NCBI RefSeq assembly: GCF_902497785.1
Contig: NZ_CABVHK010000003.1
Location: 124,001 to 188,000, forward strand
Length of the DNA stretch: 64,000 nt
Source: Pseudomonas fluorescens
GTDB taxonomy: Bacteria; Pseudomonadota; Gammaproteobacteria; Pseudomonadales; Pseudomonadaceae
Reading direction: 5' to 3'
The notes below the pieces were generated by a model. That model was not told the DNA's origin. It saw nothing but the letters and a program-made list of their open reading frames with translations, and did not search any database. Positions 36,953 to 44,181 of the stretch are shown one piece after another. The position numbers and the translations under genes are program-made. Each line of letters opens with the position of its first letter. Position 1 is the first letter of the stretch.

Positions 36953-38163
36953 TCAAAATTTTAGTTGTAGACGATGAAATATCAAAGCTGCAGGAAGTCG
37001 CCGCGATTTGCGAGGATACCGCCCCTGGGATTTCCATTACACATGTGGCTACTGCAGTAGCAGCACGCAAAGCGGTGCGCTTAGATAAATATGACGTTTT
37101 GATAATCGATCTCAACCTTCCTGACGGACTTAGAGATAAACCTCAGATTGAAGGCGGCCTGGATTTACTTGACCTGCTGCTTACCGACGTAAACTGTCGT
37201 CTTCCCGCTGACATTATGTTTATTACAGCCCGAGAGGATAACGTCGACGCAGCACGCACAAAGTCCGCTGAAAGGGGAGCAGTTTTGTGGCAGTTTGGCC
37301 ATGGAGATGAATGGAAATCTTATTTGAGAGGCCGTCTCAAATATTTGATGACTCGCTTAGGCAGAACTCTAGACGGTTTTCCCGTAGATATCGCATTCGT
37401 GACAGCTCTGCAATCACCGGAACTTGACGCTATCTTAGCTCTAGATTATGGCTGGAAGACTAAGATTTTTTCGGGTGATCCATCAACTTATCATTTCGGC
37501 AGTTTTGAAAAAACAGGAGAGATGGTTCGAGTTGTCGCAGTTAGCGCTCCACGCAAAGGAATGCCGTCTGCGGCCTCTCTTTCAGCAAAAATTGTAGCTT
37601 TATTCAAACCTAAAATACTTATCATGACGGGTATCTGCGCAGGCATAGCCTCGCGCACGAACTTCGGAGATATCATCGTCGCAGACCCTGCATGGGACTA
37701 TGGAAGTGGCAAAAGAGCATTAGACTCCAACCGCTCTCCCGTATTTCAGGCTGCCGCTTATCAAATGTCGTTAGATCCGAACATACGGCAAGTTGTCAAT
37801 GAACTTGCGAGGGATCCGGCAACTATGCAATCTATAAGATCCGGATGGCAAGGTAATTTCCCTCAAGGAGTGCTCAATGTGAAGCTCGCGCCGATGGCAT
37901 CGGGTGCGAGTGTAATTGCAGATGACGCAGAGGCTAGAAGTGTTACCTTACAACATCGAGAGCTGGCGGCTATCGAAATGGAAGGGTACGCAGTAATGGC
38001 TGCAGTCGAGTCAGCCGCCAATCCGAAACCGCTAGCAATAGTCATTAAATCTGTATGTGATTACGCTGATGCAGAGAAAAATGACGACTGGCAAGCTTAT
38101 GCTGCATATACAAGCGCAGCTTTTGCTAACTTATTGCTTAAATCCCCTTCCTTAGAGTTATAG
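36949..38163 (+). CDS. dtcC: Detocs effector DtcC: receiver fused to nucleoside phosphorylase-like domain
   Basis: This is a 404-aa protein. Residues 1-125 are a receiver: VVDDE (7-9 acidic), phosphoacceptor Asp54 in LIIDLNLPDG and Thr93 in FITARED. Residues 145-400 are a PNP/MTAN-family domain: VDIAFVTALQSPELDAIL, ILIMTGICAGIAS, AIEMEGYAVMAA and VIKSVCDYAD, which carries the purine-contacting Asp. In characterised Detocs this domain, once the receiver is phosphorylated, cleaves the N-glycosidic bond of ATP and empties the cell of ATP, blocking phage growth. Here the chemistry is inferred from domain order and motifs. A stable hairpin follows the stop. Confidence 0.88.
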   Translation: MIKILVVDDEISKLQEVAAICEDTAPGISITHVATAVAARKAVRLDKYDVLIIDLNLPDGLRDKPQIEGGLDLLDLLLTDVNCRLPADIMFITAREDNVDAARTKSAERGAVLWQFGHGDEWKSYLRGRLKYLMTRLGRTLDGFPVDIAFVTALQSPELDAILALDYGWKTKIFSGDPSTYHFGSFEKTGEMVRVVAVSAPRKGMPSAASLSAKIVALFKPKILIMTGICAGIASRTNFGDIIVADPAWDYGSGKRALDSNRSPVFQAAAYQMSLDPNIRQVVNELARDPATMQSIRSGWQGNFPQGVLNVKLAPMASGASVIADDAEARSVTLQHRELAAIEMEGYAVMAAVESAANPKPLAIVIKSVCDYADAEKNDDWQAYAAYTSAAFANLLLKSPSLEL

Positions 38164-38177
38164 TAGCTCAGGCTCTG

Positions 38178-38205
38178 GCGTGGACTTGTTTCTGCAAGTC
38201 CACGC
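38178..38205 (+). terminator. Perfect 11-bp hairpin after dtcC
   Basis: GCGTGGACTTG, loop TTTCTG, CAAGTCCACGC, 15 bases past the stop. No T-run follows, so termination is likely but not certain. Confidence 0.6.
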
Positions 38206-38339
38206 ACAGCGATAAAGCAACTATGTCAGCCACCATGTGAACCTCTAACTATAAAATGATTAAGTCGTTAACTAAGCGTCCAGTCAACTGGGCAAAGCGG
38301 ACAATCCTATGGGGCACCACCTTTAATGTAGGAGTTGAC

Positions 38340-38522
38340 ATGATTAAAGATCTCTATCATGACGATGCAATGGCTGAAATCTACAGAAGAGATCCTATGC
38401 TGGCGGAAGCCCTTTTTAATGCCATTGAAGCAGATGGTAATAAAGCCGAACTTGCTATCATTAAACGCCAAATAGCAAAATCCGCTAAACTGCCTCACAA
38501 AGATGATAGTAAAAAGCAATAA
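38340..38522 (+). CDS. Antitoxin-like protein lacking its DNA-binding end (60 aa)
   Basis: The ATG at 38340 has TAGGAG 5 bases upstream, which outweighs the longer frame from 38256. The product, HDDAMAEIYRRDPMLAEALF then ADGNKAELAIIKRQIAK, matches the first half of a HigA-like addiction-module regulator family common in Pseudomonas (pattern HDDAMAE...DPAYA...LL...L-E-D-G-D...LLI-LRQ-AK). The helix-turn-helix half that should follow is absent, replaced by a short Lys-rich tail. No toxin gene adjoins it. It may be a degraded antitoxin or have another role beside Detocs. Confidence 0.6.
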   Translation: MIKDLYHDDAMAEIYRRDPMLAEALFNAIEADGNKAELAIIKRQIAKSAKLPHKDDSKKQ

Positions 38523-38644
38523 CGATCAGTACGCCCACATTTTTCATTAGATAAAACGGGAATCAGCACACCAAGGAAACTAATTCCGCCATATCCAAGA
38601 AAAACCCAAATGGAATATCCATTTAAAGCTAAGTATGACCACTT

Positions 38645-39022
38645 TCATTTGCTTCCATAAACGATTTCGCTCATTTTCGCTCTTACTATCGCTTGTAACT
38701 CTCTGAATTCGATCATTACTTCCTCAACATCTTCGGGTCTTGCGCCTTGGCCACGCCTCTCTGATAGCCATAATTTGAGAAGACCTGCAGCTCTGCCGAG
38801 GTCGCCATTTACCTTAGCCAAGTCTGCTACTGCCAATAAATCTACTCGTGACTTTATCGGCGTGTTCAATCCGGTAGCCAGTAAAAAGCTAGACATAGAC
38901 AGCCCAGTTTGAGCGGCTCTCTGGGCGATGGTTGCCTTCTCTAGATCAGACACCCAAACCTTGATCGGCGGAACTTCTCTACGCGGCCGGGCTTGGGGCT
39001 CTTGGCCTCTGAGGTCCTTCAT
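38645..39022 (-). CDS. traJ: TraJ-like relaxosome protein (IncP type)
   Basis: This 125-aa protein is similar in layout to IncP TraJ: PPIKVWVSDLEKATIAQRAA, a ribbon-helix-helix-like region with GLSMSSFLLATG, and the strongly conserved KVNGDLGRAAGLLKLWLSE block. TraJ binds the inverted repeat of oriT and recruits the TraI relaxase. It starts about 100 bases from just such a repeat and points away from it, as in RP4. ATG 39022 is used; GTG 39034 is possible. No traI or traH follows; the next plus-strand gene belongs to the cargo. Confidence 0.82.
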   Translation of the reverse strand: MKDLRGQEPQARPRREVPPIKVWVSDLEKATIAQRAAQTGLSMSSFLLATGLNTPIKSRVDLLAVADLAKVNGDLGRAAGLLKLWLSERRGQGARPEDVEEVMIEFRELQAIVRAKMSEIVYGSK

Positions 39023-39117
39023 TCCAGTTAGCACCTTTGGTTTTGATCTTTGGTCGTGGTAACGAGTGTATGCCTCGCGGAGTGAAATTCCTTCGAGCCG
39101 CAGGCGAGTAAGGCAAG

Positions 39118-39169
39118 GTGTTGTAGGCCTTCGCTACGAAGTAGCGTAGGCCTACAACACACATCTTGC
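39118..39169. other. Putative oriT (IncP-type inverted repeat and nic site)
   Basis: A 43-base inverted repeat has outer arms GTGTTGTAGGCC and GGCCTACAACAC and inner arms CGCTAC and GTAGCG. It is followed by CACATCTTGCC, which contains the ATCTTG|C pattern of IncP/IncI-family nic sites at 39163-39169. traJ and the traK-like gene diverge from it, as in RP4. Confidence 0.72.
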
Positions 39170-39250
39170 CGTCTCTGCCATTGCGATTCTATGCGATTTG
39201 GACAAAACAGCTAGTTCCAAATTTCCCAATCGCATACATTTTCCTAAGTT

Positions 39251-39298
39251 CGCATTGAATCGCATAAAATCGCATAAAATCGCATAAAATCGCATAAG
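39251..39298. repeat. 10-bp direct repeats CGCATAAAAT
   Basis: Three exact tandem copies and two variants (CGCATTGAAT and CGCATAAGTC) on one face of the helix. Looser TGCGAT/CGCAT motifs continue back to about 39182. They could bind TraK-like protein or a replication initiator. Confidence 0.75.
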
Positions 39299-39386
39299 TC
39301 GGGGAACTCAATCTTGGAAAGTTGCGATGTTTTTTCTTAAATGGATATATTGATTGGTATCAGAATGCGCGAACGGAGAACGACAC

Positions 39387-39608
39387 TTGAGTAACCACGA
39401 ATTGCCCCATGACGACCACCACACACAACGCCGCGGGTGCGGCCGTATTTCGTTCGTAGCCGTCATGCATGAGGTGCGGGCGGAAGTCGAGCGAGGAGTA
39501 CCTCTGGTGCAGATTTACGAGGCTTTCGAGGATCGGTTGAACCTCGGCTATACGCAGTTCACCAAATACGTCACCCGATTCATCAAGCAGGGTCGACCAA
39601 TTTTTTAA
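39387..39608 (+). CDS. TraK-like oriT-binding protein
   Basis: This 73-aa protein has the core RISFVAVMHEVRAEVERG followed by VQIYEAF and YTQFTKYVTRFI, which parallels IncP TraK (F-x-A-V-x-x-D-V...G-x-x-x-V-x-I-W-E...S-Y-x-T-F). RP4 TraK bends oriT DNA beside the nic region. The TTG at 39387 follows GGAG by about 9 bases and is preferred over TTG 39354. It is divergent from traJ across oriT. It is shorter than RP4 TraK (134 aa) because the Pro/Lys-rich tail is missing, and no traL follows. Confidence 0.7.
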   Translation: MSNHELPHDDHHTQRRGCGRISFVAVMHEVRAEVERGVPLVQIYEAFEDRLNLGYTQFTKYVTRFIKQGRPIF

Positions 39609-39929
39609 TCTCGGACCCGGCGAACTAATTAAAAAATTCTGCGCGACCAGAATCAACATAAATTGCTAAAGCGCCGATTACGAAAAGAGCGACACCAAAA
39701 AAAAAGGGCATCAGATAATTTTTAAATATGGGTAAGAAAAACACATTAAATCCAAAAGACAGTTTTCGTTGCATCTACAGACGTCTTCCAAAAAAATGCT
39801 GAAGGCTATATTGTCAAAATGCACATTCTTATGCCAACTTCCAACACATCAACAATACACCGAACCAGGTTGTCAAGACAGGGAGCGTCATGACAATATA
39901 AGCGACTTTTTTGTGATAACGAGGTCTAT
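39609..39929. other. Intergenic, no supported gene
   Basis: AT-rich, about 320 bases. A frame from 39769 runs into the next gene in another phase and has no family features. Probably holds the promoter of the 84-aa gene. Confidence 0.45.
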
Positions 39930-40184
39930 ATGCCCTGCATCAAGCTCCATACTTATTGGCAGAAGTGGATGTCATTCGATTTCAGTTACGACCAACTTAT
40001 CGCACTTAAACAACATCTGCGTTCGGGTACCGACTCAACCATTCGAATTGGCGGTCATGTATTTCGCTACGCCGATGGCTACTTATACTTCGCCAACGTT
40101 GGAACACCTAACAAATACTATTTTGATACACCTTTAAGCGAAATTTTTGAACTCATCGATCAAGCCATCGCCACTGACAGCTGA
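39930..40184 (+). CDS. Unrecognised 84-aa protein beside PIN-like gene
   Basis: An ATG preceded by AACGAGG about 7 bases upstream opens an 84-residue frame rich in aromatic residues (YWQKWMSFDFSYDQLIALKQ, then GGHVFRYADGYLYFANVG). The even spread of hydrophobic residues looks like a folded alpha/beta domain. I recognise no family. It lies about 200 bases upstream of the 335-aa PIN-like gene on the same strand and could be its partner. Base composition is that of the cargo, not the host. Confidence 0.55.
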   Translation: MPCIKLHTYWQKWMSFDFSYDQLIALKQHLRSGTDSTIRIGGHVFRYADGYLYFANVGTPNKYYFDTPLSEIFELIDQAIATDS

Positions 40185-40382
40185 AACACTATGAACCAGC
40201 ATTCTTTGGTGCCTTACCCACAACTATCTTTCACCGAGCGATTGCGAACATATAGGCCGGTCGATGGCGCCCTTATGCATAATGCCTTCTCGACTTCACA
40301 TCGTACACCTCGGCCGTACTACTGAGAGTACAGAGCACTATTGCTAAAACCCAAGATACATTCATATATAAATGCGAGTCAC

Positions 40383-41390
40383 ATGAAAAGTACCATATTT
40401 GAAACCAATCTTCTCCCACACAAACACTTATTACTAAAAATCTCTGATGATGAGGCAGAGAACATTTACTTGGGCTCACCTTTTTATGGCGCCCCAAACT
40501 TTTCTGAAATCAAGACAAAGGTGAATACCCTCTTGATTCTAGATCTAAATATATTGAGTGACCTTCGTAACAAAAAAAACCAAAAAAACATTAGAAGCTT
40601 ATTGGCTTGGGCGGCCGAGCATAACGCCGAAATCACGCCACTAGTTGCCCTATCGGAACAGCAGAGAACTCACGGAAGTCCTCGCTATGCATACGATGAA
40701 TACTTAGATGCTCTTAAAGCTGAGTATGGTTGGAGTATAAGCAAGAAAGAGATCGAAAAAAACTATCTGGCAATAGAAAAAATCTCACCAAACATCGAAA
40801 TAAATACTGCCTTATGGCGTGATTATCTATTACTCATAAAAAAATTTTATCACTCTAAAGCAGGATTCAAACGGAAGGTAGATGAGTTCATCGGCTATCT
40901 ACTTAATAATAATCTTCCAATATTCACCCTCGGACTATACGCGGGATGCTCTTACTTCCACATGAAAGCTAATCCCTCCCTATATGACGAGGGACTAGTT
41001 TCGAAGGTTCAGAGCGACATGGACATCCATGGTAAGGACCATGAAAAACGTCTGATGAACGTGGCTAGCGATATGGCTCTGATTCAATCTTCGGCAGAGC
41101 TTTTCTATGTTAGACAAACACAAGAGTTTAACGTAGCCTTTATTGCATCCAAAGATGTGACCATACCACATATATTGACTGAACTATGCTGGGCTGAGGT
41201 TCTAGTAAACGCTGCGGGAAATTTTGGTCGCATGGGTTTCAGACCTGAAAGCAAGTCAGGAAAAGAAATTTTCAAAATACTTTCTCCCCACTTAGAAAGT
41301 ATTAATATTCGATCTCAAGATGATAATTCTGTAGCGGCTCGAAAGATAAATTTGAAAGTAATCGCTAATGAGATTTTTTCTCAGCTTTGA
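40383..41390 (+). CDS. PIN-like domain protein of unknown function (335 aa)
   Basis: I do not recognise this protein as a whole. Acidic residues are spaced as in PIN-fold nucleases: Asp54 in LLILDLNILSDL at a strand end, Glu92 in LVALSEQQ, Asp230 in VASDMALI and Asp258 in AFIASKD. The length exceeds that of VapC toxins, and a helical insert lies at 120-220. ATG 40383 has GAG 6 bases upstream; TTG 40341 is in frame. The codon use is AT-rich like dtcABC. It sits in the cargo zone next to the replication module, without a recognised antitoxin. An RNase or DNase defence effector is possible but is only an inference. Confidence 0.6.
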   Translation: MKSTIFETNLLPHKHLLLKISDDEAENIYLGSPFYGAPNFSEIKTKVNTLLILDLNILSDLRNKKNQKNIRSLLAWAAEHNAEITPLVALSEQQRTHGSPRYAYDEYLDALKAEYGWSISKKEIEKNYLAIEKISPNIEINTALWRDYLLLIKKFYHSKAGFKRKVDEFIGYLLNNNLPIFTLGLYAGCSYFHMKANPSLYDEGLVSKVQSDMDIHGKDHEKRLMNVASDMALIQSSAELFYVRQTQEFNVAFIASKDVTIPHILTELCWAEVLVNAAGNFGRMGFRPESKSGKEIFKILSPHLESINIRSQDDNSVAARKINLKVIANEIFSQL

Positions 41391-41709
41391 GCGGCATTGT
41401 TTAATGCAGATGGCATATCGAATGAAGTGCAAATTAGCACTGGTTATTTCTTTTGGTGGGTATAGTTTAAGAAAGCCATTCTGGCGACGCCTGTAGCTTT
41501 TTGTCACTCACGAATTGCAATCTCAGCAGCCTTTCCTTTTGGTGCTTGACGGCCGAAGGCCACCAACACTGCAAGCGATGGGCTGCGCCCTCAAGGCGCG
41601 GCGCTTTGCGCGCATGGTAGAAGTTCTTTAGAACTTCTTAGACCGGAATTTTAAGGAAAAGCTGAAAGCGAGATTAGACGCGGCTTTACACGCAATTTTG
41701 GGGTACGGC
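41391..41709. other. Candidate oriV region beside repC
   Basis: No gene is seen. It holds a GC-rich hairpin-prone stretch (41545-41615) and the perfect inverted repeat AGAAGTTC-TTTA-GAACTTCT (41619-41638), and it abuts the iterons at 41710. IncQ-type origins combine iterons with such single-strand initiation hairpins. Confidence 0.45.
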
Positions 41710-41775
41710 CAGTAAAGGGTTAGAGCTAGAGCAGTAAAGGGTTAGGGCTGAAGTAGTAAAGGCTTAGGGCTAGGG
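41710..41775. repeat. Three 22-bp iterons (AGTAAAGGGTTAGGGCT core)
   Basis: Tandem 22-base units begin at 41710, 41732 and 41754; each contains AGTAAAGG, then TTAG(A/G)GCT. The last two overlap the end of repC. Length and copy number are as in IncQ plasmid origins, where RepC binds 20-22-bp iterons. Confidence 0.82.
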
Positions 41776-42761
41776 TGCGTCGGGCGACCCAGCGTCCAGT
41801 CCTGCCTGTTGAACAACTCCGAATCGGCCGGCTGGCTCATGATCTCGTGATACTCGCTGGGGGTCATGCCGTGCTCACCTTCAAGGAGCGGCAGTTCCTT
41901 GGGACGGCTTACAAGCACAAGCCCGCTGCTGGTCTGGTCGATTGCCCAACCTATGCCGCCTTGTAAGCCGCGTGTGCGGTCTGCTATCTCGTCCAAGCCA
42001 TCTCGCAATAGCCCGCGCTTCTGGCTCTTACTCTGTTTCGAGAAGCCTTCCCATGCCGCCCTGCCCCAGACATGGGGCGCAAGGGTGTCGAGGTGTGCCC
42101 CGTTATTGTTGCCAAGCGCCCGGCCGAGACGGATGTTCGAGCAAAGCCAGCAGTGCAGAAGCTTCGCGACTTCGCTTTCCAGCTCGTTGCGTTCAAACAG
42201 TGAGACCTTTACGTGCTGCCCCCGGAAAACTGCGCCTGTCAGACGGGGATTGGCCGCGACGTGAATTTCCTTAGTCTTATGATTGAAGCTGACGGAAATC
42301 AGATTGCAGACTCGGTCCCAGCCAGTTTCTCGATCGATCTCCCGAATCTGCGTAGCCCGTAGCCTATTTAAGCTGTCTTTGGCCTTGTCGGTGCTAGTAT
42401 CCGGATTGTATCCGGCGTCGATCAGCAAGCTTCGTAGGCTGGTGCGCTTGCTAGCCAGCGGCGCGCCGTCGTCTTGGTTGAAGTCCAGCGCAAGGCGTAA
42501 CTGCTTGCTCACCGGCCCCACCGAGGTAGCGTCGATCACAAGTCGGGCAATGCCAAGCTGGGCAGTCAGGGCCAGCAAAATCGACTGGTCCTGGGCCCCA
42601 AGTTGCTCATATCCCTGAAACCCGATCTCTAGGTTGCCGAACCGACGCGGCTCTACAAGCAAGCGCCCATGCTTCTTGCCCTTGGTCGGTACGAATAGCC
42701 CGTCGAATACATGAGCAGGATCAAATCGGGCGTAGGCAGGTTTAATACGTTGCTGTGCCAT
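41742..42761 (-). CDS. repC: IncQ RepC-like replication initiator
   Basis: This 339-aa protein resembles RSF1010 RepC in several blocks: YARFDPAHVFDGLF, LEIGFQGYEQLGAQDQSILLAL, KQLRLALDF, RGQHVKVSLFERNELESEVAKLLHCWL and WGRAAWEG. RepC opens the origin by binding iterons. Its start overlaps the end of repA by 20 bases. Its last codons (PKPLLLQP) are encoded within the iteron array, so the protein's C-terminus is constrained by the origin. It is longer than RSF1010 RepC (283 aa), mostly at the C-terminus. Confidence 0.82.
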   Translation of the reverse strand: MAQQRIKPAYARFDPAHVFDGLFVPTKGKKHGRLLVEPRRFGNLEIGFQGYEQLGAQDQSILLALTAQLGIARLVIDATSVGPVSKQLRLALDFNQDDGAPLASKRTSLRSLLIDAGYNPDTSTDKAKDSLNRLRATQIREIDRETGWDRVCNLISVSFNHKTKEIHVAANPRLTGAVFRGQHVKVSLFERNELESEVAKLLHCWLCSNIRLGRALGNNNGAHLDTLAPHVWGRAAWEGFSKQSKSQKRGLLRDGLDEIADRTRGLQGGIGWAIDQTSSGLVLVSRPKELPLLEGEHGMTPSEYHEIMSQPADSELFNRQDWTLGRPTHPSPKPLLLQP

Positions 42762-43641
42762 AACCCTTACCCCCGCTCCCGCTTCCCGTATCGTGCCTTG
42801 TCTCCGTCAACACCACAGGGAGCAACACACCGCCGCCGTGCTGTGAGTACCAGCGGTCAACCGGCGTGGTGGAATAATTTTGCTTAGACACACCAAATCG
42901 CACAAAGAAGCGGCGCCTGTCGTTGTCGATGGGCTGTCTATCAAAGGAGCGTTCGCTCAGGCGCTTGGCCTCGTCCTCGGTCATCTTGGCGACGAAACCG
43001 CACCACCGGGCATTGTCGATTAAAGCGGACGCGCCTCGCGCTGCCTGCTGCTGATCAGTCTGGCCCTCGCGAGCGCTGCCCTTGCTAACATGGTGAAGGT
43101 AGAGGACTGACGCCCCAGTACTTGTCGCGATGTGCTCCAGGGTGGACACAAGCCGCGCCATGTCGCCATTACTATTCTCATCGAGACTGTGAATCCGGCT
43201 CAGGGTGTCCAGCACGATCAGCCGGGCACCGGCGCAGAAATCGATGACGCGATTAAGATGCCGATCATCCATGACGTTCAGGCGCTTGCCCATGATCGGC
43301 TCAAGGGTAAGGTTCTCCGCGATGACTTGACGTGCCTGCTGATTTAGATGCTTGCCTATGGCATGAATGCGGCCCACCAACGCGACCTCTGGGTCCTCTC
43401 CGGCGAGATAGACCACACGGCCAGCTCGCGCGGGGGCAAGTCCTATCAGGTCACCACCAGCAGCTCTGCTCTCCCCAGTTGCCCCGCAAGCGACGGACAT
43501 TGCGGCCTCCAACGCCCAGAAGCTCTTGCCTGTAGCTCCGGGAGCTACCAACGCTCCAACAGTTCCAGCGAGGAAGCCGGGCCAGATAAAGTCCAGCACG
43601 GGTGGCTCATCCTCGAACGCCGCTAGTAAATCAATCGCCAT
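42742..43641 (-). CDS. repA: IncQ RepA-like replicative helicase
   Basis: This 299-aa hexameric helicase of the RecA/DnaB-like class resembles RSF1010 RepA along its length: LAGTVGALVAPGATGKS (Walker A near 33-41), GRVVYLAGEDPEVALVGRIHAIG, LIVLDTLSRIH (Walker B) and VLYLHHVSKGSAREGQTDQQQAARG, ending with RRRFFVRFGVSKQNY. It starts 3 bases after the alpA-like gene stops and overlaps repC, so alpA-repA-repC form one unit. It would allow autonomous replication of the excised element. Confidence 0.88.
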   Translation of the reverse strand: MAIDLLAAFEDEPPVLDFIWPGFLAGTVGALVAPGATGKSFWALEAAMSVACGATGESRAAGGDLIGLAPARAGRVVYLAGEDPEVALVGRIHAIGKHLNQQARQVIAENLTLEPIMGKRLNVMDDRHLNRVIDFCAGARLIVLDTLSRIHSLDENSNGDMARLVSTLEHIATSTGASVLYLHHVSKGSAREGQTDQQQAARGASALIDNARWCGFVAKMTEDEAKRLSERSFDRQPIDNDRRRFFVRFGVSKQNYSTTPVDRWYSQHGGGVLLPVVLTETRHDTGSGSGGKGYGTATY

Positions 43642-43644
43642 AGC

Positions 43645-43875
43645 TCATGCCCCCATTCCCGGACGGGAGGCTGAGCCAGACTCCCTACAACCATCAATCC
43701 ATTCCTCGACTTCGGCCAAATCCCACACGACCTTTCGGCTGCTGAGTGCAATCCGGCGAGGAAATCTTCCTTGCTTTTCAAAGTTGTAGATCGTGCGCTC
43801 GCATAACGGGATGATTGCCAGCAATTGCCTCTTACTGATGAGGACTGTTTTCTTTTTTTCCGATTCCTTTTCCAC
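43645..43875 (-). CDS. AlpA-family regulator / excisionase-like
   Basis: A 76-aa MerR-like small DNA-binding protein: LISKRQLLAIIPLCERTIYN (winged helix recognition), FPRRIALSSRKVVWDLAEVEEWI. AlpA proteins activate integrase or serve as recombination directionality factors in phages and islands. The GTG at 43875 has AGAGG 8 bases upstream; the GTG at 43884 leaves no spacing. It heads the repA-repC unit, so excision and replication may be co-regulated. Confidence 0.85.
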   Translation of the reverse strand: MEKESEKKKTVLISKRQLLAIIPLCERTIYNFEKQGRFPRRIALSSRKVVWDLAEVEEWIDGCRESGSASRPGMGA

Positions 43876-43982
43876 CCGAAACACCTCTACTAATCACATA
43901 TCGAAGCTCGATTATTACCCCCAATTACCGGTACTTTCCAGCATTAGAAAATCGATTTTTACCATATAGATCAGATAGTTAA

Positions 43983-44009
43983 TGTCCGTAAACATCTAGT
44001 TCACGGACA
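43983..44009. promoter_or_regulatory. 11-bp inverted repeat upstream of alpA-repA-repC
   Basis: TGTCCGTAAAC, spacer ATCTA, GTTCACGGACA (one mismatch), about 110 bases before the AlpA-like start. Its position suits an operator for a self-regulated promoter. The remaining intergenic bases (43876-44102) show no gene. Confidence 0.5.
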
Positions 44010-44102
44010 AAAAATGCGCTCAATCAGATGTGTTTTTGCAGGAGTTTCACTCGACCTATTTTCGAGAATGAATGTGTCCGGCAAACGGGATATTTCGGGA
44101 CG

Positions 44103-44124
44103 AAAAAAAACCCACCGGAGTGGG
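44103..44124 (-). terminator. Intrinsic terminator after the integrase gene
   Basis: On the minus strand: CCCAC, loop TCCG, GTGGG, then eight T residues, about 60 bases past the integrase stop. Confidence 0.85.
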
Positions 44125-44181
44125 CGTTTCGCTACGGAAAATACAGTTTCCTGTGTGCTTGGTGCATCGCGAGGTTAAAAA

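Noticed and set aside
36949..38163. Ordinary metabolic MTA/SAH nucleosidase
   Set aside because: The N-terminal receiver domain and the overlap with a kinase-receiver operon point to a signalling effector rather than a housekeeping nucleosidase.
39251..39298. CRISPR array
   Set aside because: The repeats are 10 bases and directly tandem without spacers, so they are iteron-like, not CRISPR.
39769..40137. 122-codon ORF overlapping the 84-aa island gene
   Set aside because: Irregular composition, no ribosome site, and its C-terminal part lies over the better-supported frame at 39930.
41710..41775. CRISPR or telomere-like repeat
   Set aside because: 22-bp units without unique spacers next to an IncQ-type repC fit replication iterons better.
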